Shown in pieces: positions 9,120 through 18,589 of a stretch of 64,000 nt of DNA; position 1 is the first letter of the stretch; the number at the start of each line of letters is the position of its first letter. The stretch is from GCA-2718815 sp963578105 (GTDB lineage: Bacteria; Planctomycetota; Planctomycetia; Pirellulales; Pirellulaceae), in assembly GCA_963578105.1 (NCBI GenBank), contig CAUZBP010000009.1, positions 27,556-91,555 of the forward strand, read 5' to 3'. Under the pieces are notes generated by a model, which worked only from the letters and a program-made list of their open reading frames with translations, had not been told where the DNA came from and did not search any database. Both the position numbers and the translations under genes were made by a program.

Positions 9120-10544
9120 TTATGAATCATCATCACGGTTTACGACCACCACTCTTAGATCGCAAACATTCGTGTGGGTAGGTCCAGAGAGAATCAGGCC
9201 ACCGAGCGGTTTGAAAAAATGATAGGCGTCATTCCGCTGTAAAAAATCTTTTGGAGACAGACCGAGTTGATCAGCATGAACCATTACGTTTTTATCCAAC
9301 ACGGCCCCGGCTGCATCGGTGGGTCCGTCTTCACCGTCGGTGCCGCCGGAAAGGATCACGAACCGCTCGGCCAGGATCAGCAATTCTTCCGGTGTGAGTT
9401 GCTCTGACAACGTTACAAGTGACGACAGGGCAAGTTGCTGGTTGCGACCACCTCGACCTCGATACTGGGCGTCAACTAGTTTTACGACAGGCTCACCGCC
9501 TGTGATGAAACAATCCGGACCCGGTTCATGACACATTTGCAGTACCTTTCTGGCCAGATGTCTGCCCACATCGTCGGCTTGGCCTTCCGGTTTTGTGGCT
9601 GCCATTAGGGCCGGCGAATAACCGAGCTTGTCGGCGGCAACGCCCGCCGCTTCAACTGCCAGAGCGTTATTTCCGATCACCATGTGATGGACCTGACATG
9701 TGATTGGGCTGGAGAGACCCGGGTGGCTGTTCTGTTGTTGCAGATGGTCAAACACACGCGGCGAAATTCCGGCTGCTTGCGCCTGGAATCGATTTAGAAT
9801 CTCCAGTGCTAACTGCGGAGTTGATCGATCGGGGGCTGTCGGTCCAGAAGCAATGGCATCGAGTGGATCTCCCAGGACGTCGGAGATGATCAAGGAGAAC
9901 AGCCACTTGGCTCGGCAACGTCGAGCCAGACCTCCGCCTTTGATGGCACTTAATTGTTTGCGAACAACATTTAATTCTTCGATATTTGCGCCGGCCGCAC
10001 TCAGGTGACTGGTGACCGTCTGTTTGTCCTCCAGGCGAATCCCCGCAACCGGTGCCGGTAACAATGCCGACCCACCTCCGGAAATCAGGCAAAAACAAAG
10101 GTCTTCCGAAGTGAGTGTGGCGAGGATCTCCAGGATTTTTTGCGTGCCGGCGACGCCCTCGGCTGTCGGCTCATTGACTCCGGCTGGACGCGCTGAATGC
10201 AAGGTCGTTCGTTGCAGCTGACGAACACAGTCAGCCGGGACATTGATCCAACCAGTGTAATCTTTCTGTCTCATCAACTCTTCGCCCAGCGTCTGCTCCA
10301 AACCGGCAGCCATGCCGGCTCCGGCCTTGCCTGCTCCCACGGCAACAATTCTTCGAATTTTCTCCAGGGCGATTGACTTCCCGGCGACAAGAATATTTTT
10401 ATCATCCACCTGAACGTTGTTGCGCACCAATTGCTCGCTGCGAACCGCATCGACGCCTGCTTGCCAAATATGAACTGCGTCTTGTCGAAGTTGCAAAGCG
10501 GAGCGTGTCATGGTTGGAAGAGTTGATGGTTCTGGTGAGAGCAC
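9120..10544 (-). CDS. Glycerate 2-kinase type (GckA/TtuD, MOFRL family)
   Basis: Phosphorylates glycerate (product 2-phosphoglycerate in this family), feeding C2/C3 acid breakdown into glycolysis. The two-domain MOFRL architecture is complete: VAVGAGKAGAGMA and LISGGGSALLPAP in the N-terminal glycerate-kinase domain, LSAIKGGGLA and SDVLGDPLDAIASGPT, then the MOFRL part with ITGGEPVVK, GRGGRNQQLAL and SGGTDGEDGPTDAAG. The length of 474 residues is normal. The GTG start at 10544 has a GGGGA-like ribosome site about 9 nt upstream; ATG at 10511 is an alternative that removes 11 residues. Monocistronic as far as can be seen. Confidence 0.9.
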   Translation of the reverse strand: MLSPEPSTLPTMTRSALQLRQDAVHIWQAGVDAVRSEQLVRNNVQVDDKNILVAGKSIALEKIRRIVAVGAGKAGAGMAAGLEQTLGEELMRQKDYTGWINVPADCVRQLQRTTLHSARPAGVNEPTAEGVAGTQKILEILATLTSEDLCFCLISGGGSALLPAPVAGIRLEDKQTVTSHLSAAGANIEELNVVRKQLSAIKGGGLARRCRAKWLFSLIISDVLGDPLDAIASGPTAPDRSTPQLALEILNRFQAQAAGISPRVFDHLQQQNSHPGLSSPITCQVHHMVIGNNALAVEAAGVAADKLGYSPALMAATKPEGQADDVGRHLARKVLQMCHEPGPDCFITGGEPVVKLVDAQYRGRGGRNQQLALSSLVTLSEQLTPEELLILAERFVILSGGTDGEDGPTDAAGAVLDKNVMVHADQLGLSPKDFLQRNDAYHFFKPLGGLILSGPTHTNVCDLRVVVVNRDDDS

Positions 10545-10858
10545 ATTTCAAAATCCCCGATTGTCTTAACTGCCATTTGCGTCTCAACAAACGTGGTAAG
10601 TGCTGCAGGAGGGATTTCAGAGTTCCGACTTGCTATTGTCGGGGATCAAAGTCGTTGCTTTCACAGGCAGCGTAATCACTTTTTCCTTGATGTGGTAGCC
10701 TACTACGTCTGACAGGATTTAAAACAAAACGTGCTCTGGCCGCCACCAGAAGTCGACCACCGTGTGGGAAACCTTCGTCGGCCACTTGGGTGCGACAAAC
10801 CCATGCAACCAGAATTTCCTGGCATTGGCTGTGGGGTGTTTGAATCGAGTTGGAATGC
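10545..10858. other. Intergenic region, no gene recognised
   Basis: About 310 bases between two minus-strand genes. It should contain the promoter of the glycerate kinase gene, but no clear promoter or terminator was found. Confidence 0.45.
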
Positions 10859-13585
10859 TTACCGCAAAACGGGCACTACCAAGTCAGCTTGTCCAGAAAT
10901 GGCGGGTTGATCTGCTGGCCGCTCCAATGGGGCGATGATCACGGCATCAATCAGTGCTTCTCCCAGACCAGTCAGTCCAAAGCTTAGTTGTAGATGTCCT
11001 TTTTCGTTTGCAGCACGATAAAGTACGAATTCTCGCCAGGTATCACTCACTTTTAAGATTCGCAACGCAAGGCTGTTTCCGCCACCCGAGTCGGAGATTA
11101 ACAGACCATCTTCACTGCCCACGATAGGAACTGGTATTTTTATCCATCCATGGATACGCAACAACTGGCCGGGCTGTGTTTGGATGGTGGGGCTGTGAAT
11201 TGTCAGGGGAGCTGAATCCACCAGTTGCGCAGACTGTCCAGGGTCGGTAGGCCAGGCTCTGAGCCTCAGTGCATAACTTCCGGACTTTCGATCGTGGGGA
11301 GTGAGTTCCACGTCAGACCGAATCGTTGATTGTTCAGTCACGTTTTGTTGCCAACCATGGTCCAGCATGTGGTTCAAATTCTCGAAATGACCTCCGGGCA
11401 AAAGATTTGATCCGGCTTGTAAACCTTGGAACCGATTGGTGTAGGACCAATGGAGCCGCAACCCATCAAAACTCACCAGCCAGGGACTGGCGACCGGCCA
11501 TTGGAATCGACCGGCCACCTCTTCCCACATGGCCCGCCGCATCAGGCCGGTCAACTGGAGAGCTTGCACCGACTTTTCGTCGCTGCGACGTAGGTTTCCA
11601 GAGACGAGTTGTTGTTGCGCGTGTTGCGCAGCAGATTGCGCCTGTCTGAACCACTGTTGAGCTTGAAGAGGCATCGCTTCGGATTGGGAAATCGTCGCCG
11701 CAACATGAGCCAGCTCGGCTTGGGCCAGATCATGGAGCTGACGGGTTGCGTTGGACTGTTGCTCTGACAACTGAGCTGTCAGCTGTTGAAAAACCAATGG
11801 ATCCTGGGTAAGCACGATGGCGGCAGCCAAATGAAAATCATCCAGGACGATGAGAGTCCCACCCGTCACTCGTTTCTGTGACAGGGGCATCAGTTTTGAC
11901 GAAGTCACGAGATAGGCTTCGTTGGAACTTGGAATTCCGGGCACAATGAAACGGAGCTTTTTGTTTGTTTTTGAACCGGCACTGTATTGCGCGCCGGCTG
12001 CATAGCGAATCGGCAGGAGCAGGTGGGAGCGATCGATTGCGAGAACACTGACGCGTACCTGTGGATCGTTGGTAGCAACCTGGGCCACAAGTTTTCCGGT
12101 AGAAGTCCAAGGCTCCAAGAGGGAAAGTTCCTGATTCAGAACGGCCAAGGACAGCAACCGCCTCCGAGAAACATCCCCGGCTGCGAGAGACTGCTGGGAT
12201 GCGTAGCATAGTCCGCGGGCGCCTGCTGCAACTCCAGATAAGGCCAACAATCGCATCTGTTCGTACTCAGCAGCAGAGGAAAGGATACGTTCACCTGAAA
12301 TCATTGACCATTGATCGGTTACGGAAGTGGCCAGGTTGGTTTGCACGGCTGCCCAGAACGGTGTTTCCGGGCGAGCAAGTCGCTGTTGGTGTCTCAGCCA
12401 TTTGCCATAATCCCGCAGTTCAAAACTACTGCCCAAAACGTCACGCCCAAACAGCAGCACGTCGGCGTACCGACTGTAACGGAGCTGACTGCTTTGCACA
12501 TTGCATACGAGGGGACGGTCTGTCACAGGGTCTGCACGCCGGATCTCATCAGCCAAACGTCGGGTTGCATCAATATCCCGCGAGGTCAGCCGATGGCCAA
12601 GATCCCAAGCCAGTACGCGATCAAATTGGGCACCAAGACTATCCGGACCTCTCAGTTCAGGCGGGGGGGCCACCAGCCACAGATTTAGTCGCTGCGCTTC
12701 GGCCAGCTGATGGGTGGTTGGTGGAGCAGGCAGGATAACTCCGTTAACTTGCGCAGTTTGTAGTAATTCAAATGATTCACCCTGGTACTGCAGCAGCCGC
12801 GGAAACAATGGGCGTCCCGCAGCCAGTAACACCGATCCTTCCAATTGGGCCGTATTGGATGGATGGTTCAAAGCACGGCGGTCAGTCCAATGGCTTGCGT
12901 CGGACCACTCCTCACGGGCAGTGACGGGGCGCGCGACTGGGGCTGGAGAAGGTCCATACTGCACACTCTTTGTGCCAACTTGATTTTCCACATAGATGTC
13001 GTCAAAGTTCACGGAGGTGGTGCCCAAGCCTCCGTAAATATTGACAGCGATCTGGTCGATAAAAGCTTCTTTGTCATCAACTTCTGGTCCCAACTCATTT
13101 CGCAACATACGAGTTTGACGCGTCAGCAACGATGTGATTTGGTTCAGCACCAAATACTGCCAGCGTCCGACCTGGGTGTAACTCGTACCACGAATCCAAA
13201 CCGTCAAAGGTTTTCCACTACGAGGGTCAAGACTTCGAGGCAGAACCACCCGACCAAGAAGTTGCAGGCCTGACCGATTGGCTCGAATCCAGACACCGAG
13301 TTGGAGCTCCTCGATAGCGCGGGCCGACTTAATTGGGTGGCCAGCATAGACGTAAGTGCCACGATCGGCCTGGATCGTCATCAGTTCACAACCACGACCC
13401 GAACGGGCGCCAGAAAATACCCGTTTGTGTTCCACCAGACTTACCTGGCAATCGCTTTCCACCAGTTGCCAGCTCGGTTGCTGCCCCTCGAAATCCTCTA
13501 GCACCGACTCCGCGCACAACACTGCTGTCACGCAGACTGTAGCCAGGAGTGTTAGGCATGGCGTTAAAACTCTAATTGCCCTCAC
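10859..13585 (-). CDS. Large secreted orphan protein with beta-sandwich-like ends
   Basis: A 908-residue exported protein that I cannot assign to a named family. It has a signal peptide (MRAIRVLTPCLTLLATVCVTAVLCA). The segment at about 27-200 resembles a carbohydrate-binding beta-sandwich (VLEDFEGQQPSWQ, SVNFDDIYVEN). The middle region (about 240-500) has alternating hydrophobic strands and helices that could be a TIM-barrel-like fold. Residues about 610-690 are Ala/Gln-rich and helical, and about 740-890 form a second beta-sandwich-like domain (LLPGGHFENLNHML, GSYALRLRAW). This order suggests a polysaccharide-interacting envelope protein, but no catalytic motif is identifiable. Start ATG 13585 gives the signal peptide directly. 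Confidence 0.7.
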   Translation of the reverse strand: MRAIRVLTPCLTLLATVCVTAVLCAESVLEDFEGQQPSWQLVESDCQVSLVEHKRVFSGARSGRGCELMTIQADRGTYVYAGHPIKSARAIEELQLGVWIRANRSGLQLLGRVVLPRSLDPRSGKPLTVWIRGTSYTQVGRWQYLVLNQITSLLTRQTRMLRNELGPEVDDKEAFIDQIAVNIYGGLGTTSVNFDDIYVENQVGTKSVQYGPSPAPVARPVTAREEWSDASHWTDRRALNHPSNTAQLEGSVLLAAGRPLFPRLLQYQGESFELLQTAQVNGVILPAPPTTHQLAEAQRLNLWLVAPPPELRGPDSLGAQFDRVLAWDLGHRLTSRDIDATRRLADEIRRADPVTDRPLVCNVQSSQLRYSRYADVLLFGRDVLGSSFELRDYGKWLRHQQRLARPETPFWAAVQTNLATSVTDQWSMISGERILSSAAEYEQMRLLALSGVAAGARGLCYASQQSLAAGDVSRRRLLSLAVLNQELSLLEPWTSTGKLVAQVATNDPQVRVSVLAIDRSHLLLPIRYAAGAQYSAGSKTNKKLRFIVPGIPSSNEAYLVTSSKLMPLSQKRVTGGTLIVLDDFHLAAAIVLTQDPLVFQQLTAQLSEQQSNATRQLHDLAQAELAHVAATISQSEAMPLQAQQWFRQAQSAAQHAQQQLVSGNLRRSDEKSVQALQLTGLMRRAMWEEVAGRFQWPVASPWLVSFDGLRLHWSYTNRFQGLQAGSNLLPGGHFENLNHMLDHGWQQNVTEQSTIRSDVELTPHDRKSGSYALRLRAWPTDPGQSAQLVDSAPLTIHSPTIQTQPGQLLRIHGWIKIPVPIVGSEDGLLISDSGGGNSLALRILKVSDTWREFVLYRAANEKGHLQLSFGLTGLGEALIDAVIIAPLERPADQPAISGQADLVVPVLR

Positions 13586-14034
13586 ACTCTTCCTTTACCG
13601 AATGCGGAGTGGGAACGACGGGCGCCTTGTTTTTTGCTGAAAAACAAAGCCCAACGGCAGCGGCGCGAGTGCCCGCGTGGCTGCTCCAGGAGATGATGCA
13701 GAAAGGCAACAACATGATCAGATCTTTACCGTTGAATCAGGATGGGCTTGTACAACGATTTGTGAGGCGTCACTAGATCAGCTGTCGAGTTTTATCAGCA
13801 TCCTACTGTGTCGGAATCTGCTAGCGATTTGGAAGTTTTCTCTGTAATCCATTGCAATAAAACGACTTGACAACGGTCACTCCCACTTGGCTCGAAATTG
13901 GCACAAGTTCTGCTTTGGTCTCGGGGTAATGCTACAAGGTTGATTCTAAGGTCGTTCCGACTCGTCAGGAGCAAGCATCTCGGTGCACGAATCGGCCTGT
14001 TCCGAATTAGGGAAGTTTTCATAGAGGGACAACC
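13586..14034. other. Divergent intergenic region
   Basis: About 450 bases between the divergent 908-residue orphan and the 100-residue protein. It contains an AT-rich inverted repeat at about 13629-13649 (TTGTTTTTTGC / GAAAAACAA) and a candidate sigma-54-type site listed separately. No gene was recognised. Confidence 0.5.
13898..13914 (+). promoter_or_regulatory. Candidate sigma-54 (-24/-12) promoter
   Basis: TTGGCAC at 13898-13904 is followed by CTGCT at 13910-13914. The GG and GC dinucleotides are separated by exactly 10 bases, as required for sigma-54 recognition. The -24 half is ideal; the -12 half has C where T is preferred. Predicted transcription start is near 13925, about 110 nt before the start at 14035. 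Confidence 0.35.
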
Positions 14035-14337
14035 ATGACGCCTGCGCCTCGAATATCAACCGAACAGGCTGCGATCTTGCCTAACGACATTATCGAATTG
14101 GAATCGGCCGTGTCCAAATTACCTCCCGAAGTGAGGGACAGCCTGGATCCTCTCATGGAGCGAATCACGGAAAGCACTTTCCGCAGACGACGAATCTTAA
14201 TGCTCGTACAGGAAACGCTCAGCCAACTTCGGCTCGACATGAAATACCTGATATTCGATTTGGAAGCGACGCGCCGCGAGCGTGACGCCCTGGAAAACGA
14301 TTCGCTGGACTACGACGAGGACGCGGAGGAAAACTAG
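14035..14337 (+). CDS. Small acidic helical protein of unknown function
   Basis: A 100-residue protein with no recognisable family. It is predicted mostly helical with a basic RRRR cluster near residue 50, a likely coiled coil over about 55-88 (LVQETLSQLRLDMKYLIFDL) and a strongly acidic C terminus (DYDEDAEEN). No membrane segment. The ATG at 14035 has a good AGAGGG ribosome site, which supports it as a real gene. It is followed by more than 600 bp without a gene, so it is probably transcribed alone, perhaps from the -24/-12 site upstream. A regulatory or adaptor role is possible but not shown. Confidence 0.7.
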   Translation: MTPAPRISTEQAAILPNDIIELESAVSKLPPEVRDSLDPLMERITESTFRRRRILMLVQETLSQLRLDMKYLIFDLEATRRERDALENDSLDYDEDAEEN

Positions 14338-14964
14338 AGTTTCTGTTCGTGACGATAAAACACCAGATTCAAAATGAGACATGAAAACCAGCGGACGCAC
14401 TACACTCGGCAGCACTTTCCCTTGTGTCGTGTCTTTGACGATAAGGCGGCTGTGTTTCTCCAGACGGTCATGGGCCGATTTGTCACTGATGGGTCCTCTT
14501 TTCAGCCGATTGGATTTCTGTAAAACCTCATGCACCACAAACGAGTTGTGATGCACATGGATCCCGATTTCAATTTTCTGGACAAGTAGAGATAGTATTT
14601 TCAGTGAAAACAGCATTAAATTCTGAATTGTGAAATCGGTTGAAGGACGTTATCATAAAGTAAGGGTTGGCTGGGCCCGGAAAGATCGATCTTCCTCGAC
14701 TTGGTCCCCTTGATTTTGACAAGTCGGCAACCAGCAACCATAAACGTGTCATCAATGGTTGTGTCATGTTGTCAAATAGACTACCGCAGAGATCGAACGA
14801 GAGTAGCGGATCTACCCGGTTTATTCGAAAGGTAGCACCCTGTTCAAAAAACGAAACAGGGAATCTACCATCGCCTTACCCTCACGTCGCCCGCTGGCGT
14901 AGTCACGCCAATCGTGGCATCCACCAGTAACGCCTGACCTGATAGATTTAGATGTCTTTTTCCC
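14338..14964. other. Long intergenic region, nothing recognised
   Basis: About 630 bases between the small helical protein and the kinase gene. Short frames exist on both strands but show no family features, good ribosome sites or coding periodicity that I can detect. No tRNA or other structured RNA signature was seen. Confidence 0.45.
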
Positions 14965-16467
14965 ATGTCCGAAGTGTCGGCCGAACAATTTGCGCAACGG
15001 GTCATCAACGCCAATTTGTTGGATGAGCGCCAGTTGGAGTCAATTTGGAGCGAACTGGGAAGTCGCGAGGAATCCAACGAAAAGTTCCGCGTGATCGCTT
15101 TACGTCGTCAACTCTTGACGAACTATCAGGTGGAAAAATTGTTGCGGGGGGATCGAAGCGGTTTCTACTACGGTGACTACAAAACCCTTTATCTGGTTGG
15201 TTCAGGGACATTTGCGCGTGTCTACCGTGCCGTTCATCGAGACACCGGGGAAGTAAAAGCGTTGAAGGTGCTTCGTAGTCGCTACAGCCGCGATCCCGAA
15301 GAAACGCAGAATTTTCTGCGTGAGGGACGCATGGGTAAAATTCTTCAGCACCCCAATATTGTTCCAATCCATGAAGTGCAATCCACTGGAAAATCACATT
15401 ACATTGTGATGGATTTTGTCGAAGGAAGAAACTTGCGCGAATTCGTCAAGATTCGTAAAAAACTAGATGCGAGGGAAGCAACCGACATCGCCATGCAGAT
15501 GGTGGAAGGATTGGACTATGCCTTCACGCGGGGAATTTCGCATCGAGATATGAAACTTTCGAATGTGTTGATATCCAGCCACGGAGTGGCCCAGCTGGTT
15601 GACTTCGGGCTGGCGGCAGCCACGGGAAAATCCGCGAAGGGGGTTGAAGAACATCCCAATCCACGTGCCATTGACTACGCAGGTCTTGAAAGGGTGACAG
15701 GCGTTCGTAAGGACGATAAACGTAGTGACATCTATTTTCTGGGTTGCATGTATTACAACATGCTCACAGGTGAGCCACCGCTGCATGAAACCAAACATCG
15801 AGTCCAGCGTCTGAGTGTCAGCAGGTTTCGGGATGTAGTGCCCATCAATCAAATCGACCCAGAATTGCCTCAGACTTTGGTGATGATTGTCAAACGTGCG
15901 ATGCAACTGAATCCCGATAGCCGTTATCAGACGCCTGCCGAAATGCATGAAAATTTGAAGCTGGCAAGGAAGGGTTTGGAGTCTGGAGTCGCACTAACAG
16001 CGCACCAACATTCAGAAGGTGCACCGGCTGCCACGCGAAGAATATCTGTCATGGCGAAGTCCCCGGTGGCGACGCCAGTCCACTCCTTGATGGTGGTCGA
16101 ATCCGATGTCGAAATGCAGGATCTGTTACGGGCGCGATTAAAAAAGAGGGGCTATCGAGTTCTGGTTACGAACGATCCGACACGTGCCATCGGACGCTTT
16201 GAGACCTCGGAACAGGAGATGCCCGCAGAGTGCGTGATCTTCAGTACGCGGGAACTGGGCGAGCGATCGGTGAAGGCTTTTAACCTGTTTGGCAAGCTAC
16301 GGAGTACAAGACGCGTTCCCGCAATTCTGCTCCTAGAAGAAGGTCACGGCAAGTGGCGGCAGGATGCTGAGGTGGCTGCGCATCGGGTGGTCGTTCAGAT
16401 GCCAATTCGGCTGGGCCAGCTGCAAGCAGTTTTCGAGAAGTTGTTGGCTTCAGCGCAATCTCAATGA
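14965..16467 (+). CDS. Ser/Thr protein kinase with C-terminal degenerate receiver domain
   Basis: A 500-residue soluble Hanks-type kinase. An N-terminal extension (1-70) precedes the catalytic domain (about 72-340), which has a glycine loop GSGTFARVYRA (79-89), Lys101, HRDMKLSN (193-200) and DFG (213-215), so all key catalytic residues are present. Residues about 340-372 are a linker. From about 374 to 495 the chain has a response-regulator receiver outline (LMVVESDVEMQDLLRARLKKRGY). There the phospho-acceptor Asp is replaced by Ser427 (VIFSTRELGE) and the conserved Lys-Pro is Met479-Pro480. It is therefore likely a pseudo-receiver used for binding rather than phospho-transfer. No membrane segment is seen, unlike many PASTA-type kinases. 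Its substrate is unknown. Confidence 0.9.
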   Translation: MSEVSAEQFAQRVINANLLDERQLESIWSELGSREESNEKFRVIALRRQLLTNYQVEKLLRGDRSGFYYGDYKTLYLVGSGTFARVYRAVHRDTGEVKALKVLRSRYSRDPEETQNFLREGRMGKILQHPNIVPIHEVQSTGKSHYIVMDFVEGRNLREFVKIRKKLDAREATDIAMQMVEGLDYAFTRGISHRDMKLSNVLISSHGVAQLVDFGLAAATGKSAKGVEEHPNPRAIDYAGLERVTGVRKDDKRSDIYFLGCMYYNMLTGEPPLHETKHRVQRLSVSRFRDVVPINQIDPELPQTLVMIVKRAMQLNPDSRYQTPAEMHENLKLARKGLESGVALTAHQHSEGAPAATRRISVMAKSPVATPVHSLMVVESDVEMQDLLRARLKKRGYRVLVTNDPTRAIGRFETSEQEMPAECVIFSTRELGERSVKAFNLFGKLRSTRRVPAILLLEEGHGKWRQDAEVAAHRVVVQMPIRLGQLQAVFEKLLASAQSQ

Positions 16468-16486
16468 GTGCTCCGAGGAGCGGTGA

Positions 16487-16726
16487 ACGGCTGAGACCTT
16501 TCCGCAACACGAGAGGGCAGGCGCCAAGATCCTCGAAGTCAACGCCGTCAAGCGAAACACGGTGAACTTGACGGAGGACGTTGCTAAGTCACAAGCGATC
16601 AAAGACGATCAAGGAATCGTGGTGGCTGGCTGTACTGAACGTGCGATTCTTATTTGCACCAAGTTGTACGCTGTGCCAATCGACAACCTCATGGCGTACG
16701 GTTTCTTCGCTAGATTTCATTGGTAA
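16487..16726 (+). pseudogene. Possible gene remnant with coding-like composition, no start
   Basis: An open stretch of 79 codons ending in TAA at 16724-16726. It has codon usage similar to real genes (many GNN codons) and reads as a plausible globular segment (AGAKILEVNAVKR, IVVAGCTERAILICTKLYAV). It has no ATG until near its end; the first usable start is GTG at 16562, giving 54 residues. It lies between the kinase stop and the convergent lysC stop. I do not recognise the sequence. It could be a decayed gene fragment or chance. Confidence 0.25.
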
Positions 16727-16729
16727 AGG

Positions 16730-18508
16730 TTAACGCAGTACATCTTCAAAGGCAGTTTGCAAACACTTTAGGGCCAACAGTCCTTTGCGGCCATCGACCA
16801 CGACGTTGACGCGCACTTCACTAGTATTCACCATCTCAATGTTGATATCTGCAGCAGCAAGAGATCGAAACATACGGATAGCAACGCCCGTGTGACTACG
16901 TAGTCCAATCCCGGAAACGGAAAGTTTGCACACGTCAGGACTGCTTGTGACTGGTCCGCATTGGAAATCGCTAGTGAGTTTATCCGCGACTTGCTGACTG
17001 TTTTTCAGTGTCGGTTTGGGTACGGTGAAACTTAAGTCGGCCAGACCGTCACGACCGTAACTCTGGACAATCATGTCAACGAAGATACCAGCTGCCGCAA
17101 CATCTTCAAAAACCTTGGCTGCCACACCGGGTGCGTCGGGAACATTGTGGATGGAGACGCGTGCCTGCGACTCGTCCAGTGTGATCTGGTCAATGGTGAG
17201 CTCCTCCATACCGACTCCCTGTAATCTGGCCACCACGTCGACCGGATCGCGCTGCGTGGGAGGAATGGTTGCGGGGAAGGCGGATCGGTCGGTCGGTTCT
17301 TGATGCAAGCCAAATACCCCATGGATAACCCCCAGTGCCGTTTGTGCCTCTGGACGACTGACCAACACCGAAATTTTGATCTCACTGGTAGTGATCATCT
17401 GAATGTTGATTCCAGCCTCAGAAAGACCGCGGAACATACGATCCGCCACTCCTGTCTGTTGAGCCATTCCCAGTCCCACCGCCGACACTTTGGCGACGTT
17501 TTCATCGTGGGTGACATCAAGTGCACCCAGCGATTGACTGGCGCTGGTCACAGCATCGAGTGTTGGTTGAAGTTCGTCTCGAGGTACGGTGAAAGAAATG
17601 TCCGCGTGACCTTCATCACCCACATTTTGCACAATCATATCGACGCTGATGTTTTGCTCTGCAATTCGCGAAAAGATCTCGAAACTCGCTCCTGGAATGT
17701 CAGGGACGCCTGACACCGTTATGCGGGCTTCGTTCATCGTGATAGCAGCACCTCCCACAGCCATGTTGAGTGATTCAGGTTCCGCCACAATCATGGTTCC
17801 GGGCAGGTCTGTAAAACTACTGCGTACATGAATAGGCACAGAGAATTTTTTGGCAAATTCAATTGATCGACTATGCATGACGCCAGCACCAAGGCTGGCC
17901 AGTTCGAGCATTTCGTCGCAACTGATCTGTGCCACGCGACGGGCTTCTGCAAGTTTACGGGGGTCGGTGGTATAGACTCCGTCGACGTCGGTGTAGATCT
18001 CACACACACTGGCACCCAGTACTGCTGCCAAGGCCACTGCCGTGGTATCACTTCCTCCACGGCCAAGTGTGGTGATGTTGTAATTTTCGTCAATTCCCTG
18101 GAAGCCGGCCGCGATCACAATGTTACCCTCGTCCAACAGCTGCTGAATTCGTTCCGTCGAAATCGAGATGATGCGAGCCTTGGTATGTGTGCTATCCGTT
18201 CGGATACCAATTTGCGCACCTGTCAAGCTGACGGCCTGTTCTCCCAGCGAATCAATCGCCATGGCCATCAGAGCCACACTGACTTGCTCGCCCGTCGAAA
18301 GCAACATGTCCATTTCTCGTGCCGGAGGATGTTCGCCAATCTCAGCTGCCAATTTGATGAGCAGATCGGTGTTTTTTCCCATTGCGCTGACGACCACGAC
18401 GACCTGGTTACCGTCTTGATGTGCGCGCACGGCTTTTCTGGATGCCGCCAGGATCTTCTCTGTATCTGCGACACTCGTGCCGCCAAATTTTTGAACAATT
18501 AATGCCAT
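16730..18508 (-). CDS. lysC: Aspartate kinase with four ACT domains
   Basis: Phosphorylates aspartate, the first step towards Lys, Met and Thr. The catalytic domain is at 1-250 (KFGGTSVAD at 7-15, GFQGIDE, TTLGRGGSDTTAVALAA at 147-163, YTDVDGVYTTDPR). It is followed by two ACT pairs: about 258-315 plus 340-395, and about 443-500 plus 527-585. The pairs are clearly duplicates (VSGVPDIPGASFEIF versus IHNVPDAPGVAAKVF; GLGMAQQTGVADRMF versus GIGLRSHTGVAIRMF). At 592 residues it is longer than the usual 400-450 residue enzyme and resembles the four-ACT form known from some cyanobacteria. Feedback inhibition by Lys and/or Thr is expected. It is the third gene of hom - ApgM-like - lysC; the gap upstream is about 80 bp. 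Confidence 0.96.
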   Translation of the reverse strand: MALIVQKFGGTSVADTEKILAASRKAVRAHQDGNQVVVVVSAMGKNTDLLIKLAAEIGEHPPAREMDMLLSTGEQVSVALMAMAIDSLGEQAVSLTGAQIGIRTDSTHTKARIISISTERIQQLLDEGNIVIAAGFQGIDENYNITTLGRGGSDTTAVALAAVLGASVCEIYTDVDGVYTTDPRKLAEARRVAQISCDEMLELASLGAGVMHSRSIEFAKKFSVPIHVRSSFTDLPGTMIVAEPESLNMAVGGAAITMNEARITVSGVPDIPGASFEIFSRIAEQNISVDMIVQNVGDEGHADISFTVPRDELQPTLDAVTSASQSLGALDVTHDENVAKVSAVGLGMAQQTGVADRMFRGLSEAGINIQMITTSEIKISVLVSRPEAQTALGVIHGVFGLHQEPTDRSAFPATIPPTQRDPVDVVARLQGVGMEELTIDQITLDESQARVSIHNVPDAPGVAAKVFEDVAAAGIFVDMIVQSYGRDGLADLSFTVPKPTLKNSQQVADKLTSDFQCGPVTSSPDVCKLSVSGIGLRSHTGVAIRMFRSLAAADINIEMVNTSEVRVNVVVDGRKGLLALKCLQTAFEDVLR

Positions 18509-18589
18509 GGTGAGAAACTATGAAAGAAACGTGAACACTGGGAACGATTTGAATTTAGCGATTTCGAGCACAGCTTGTATTCCACTTGT

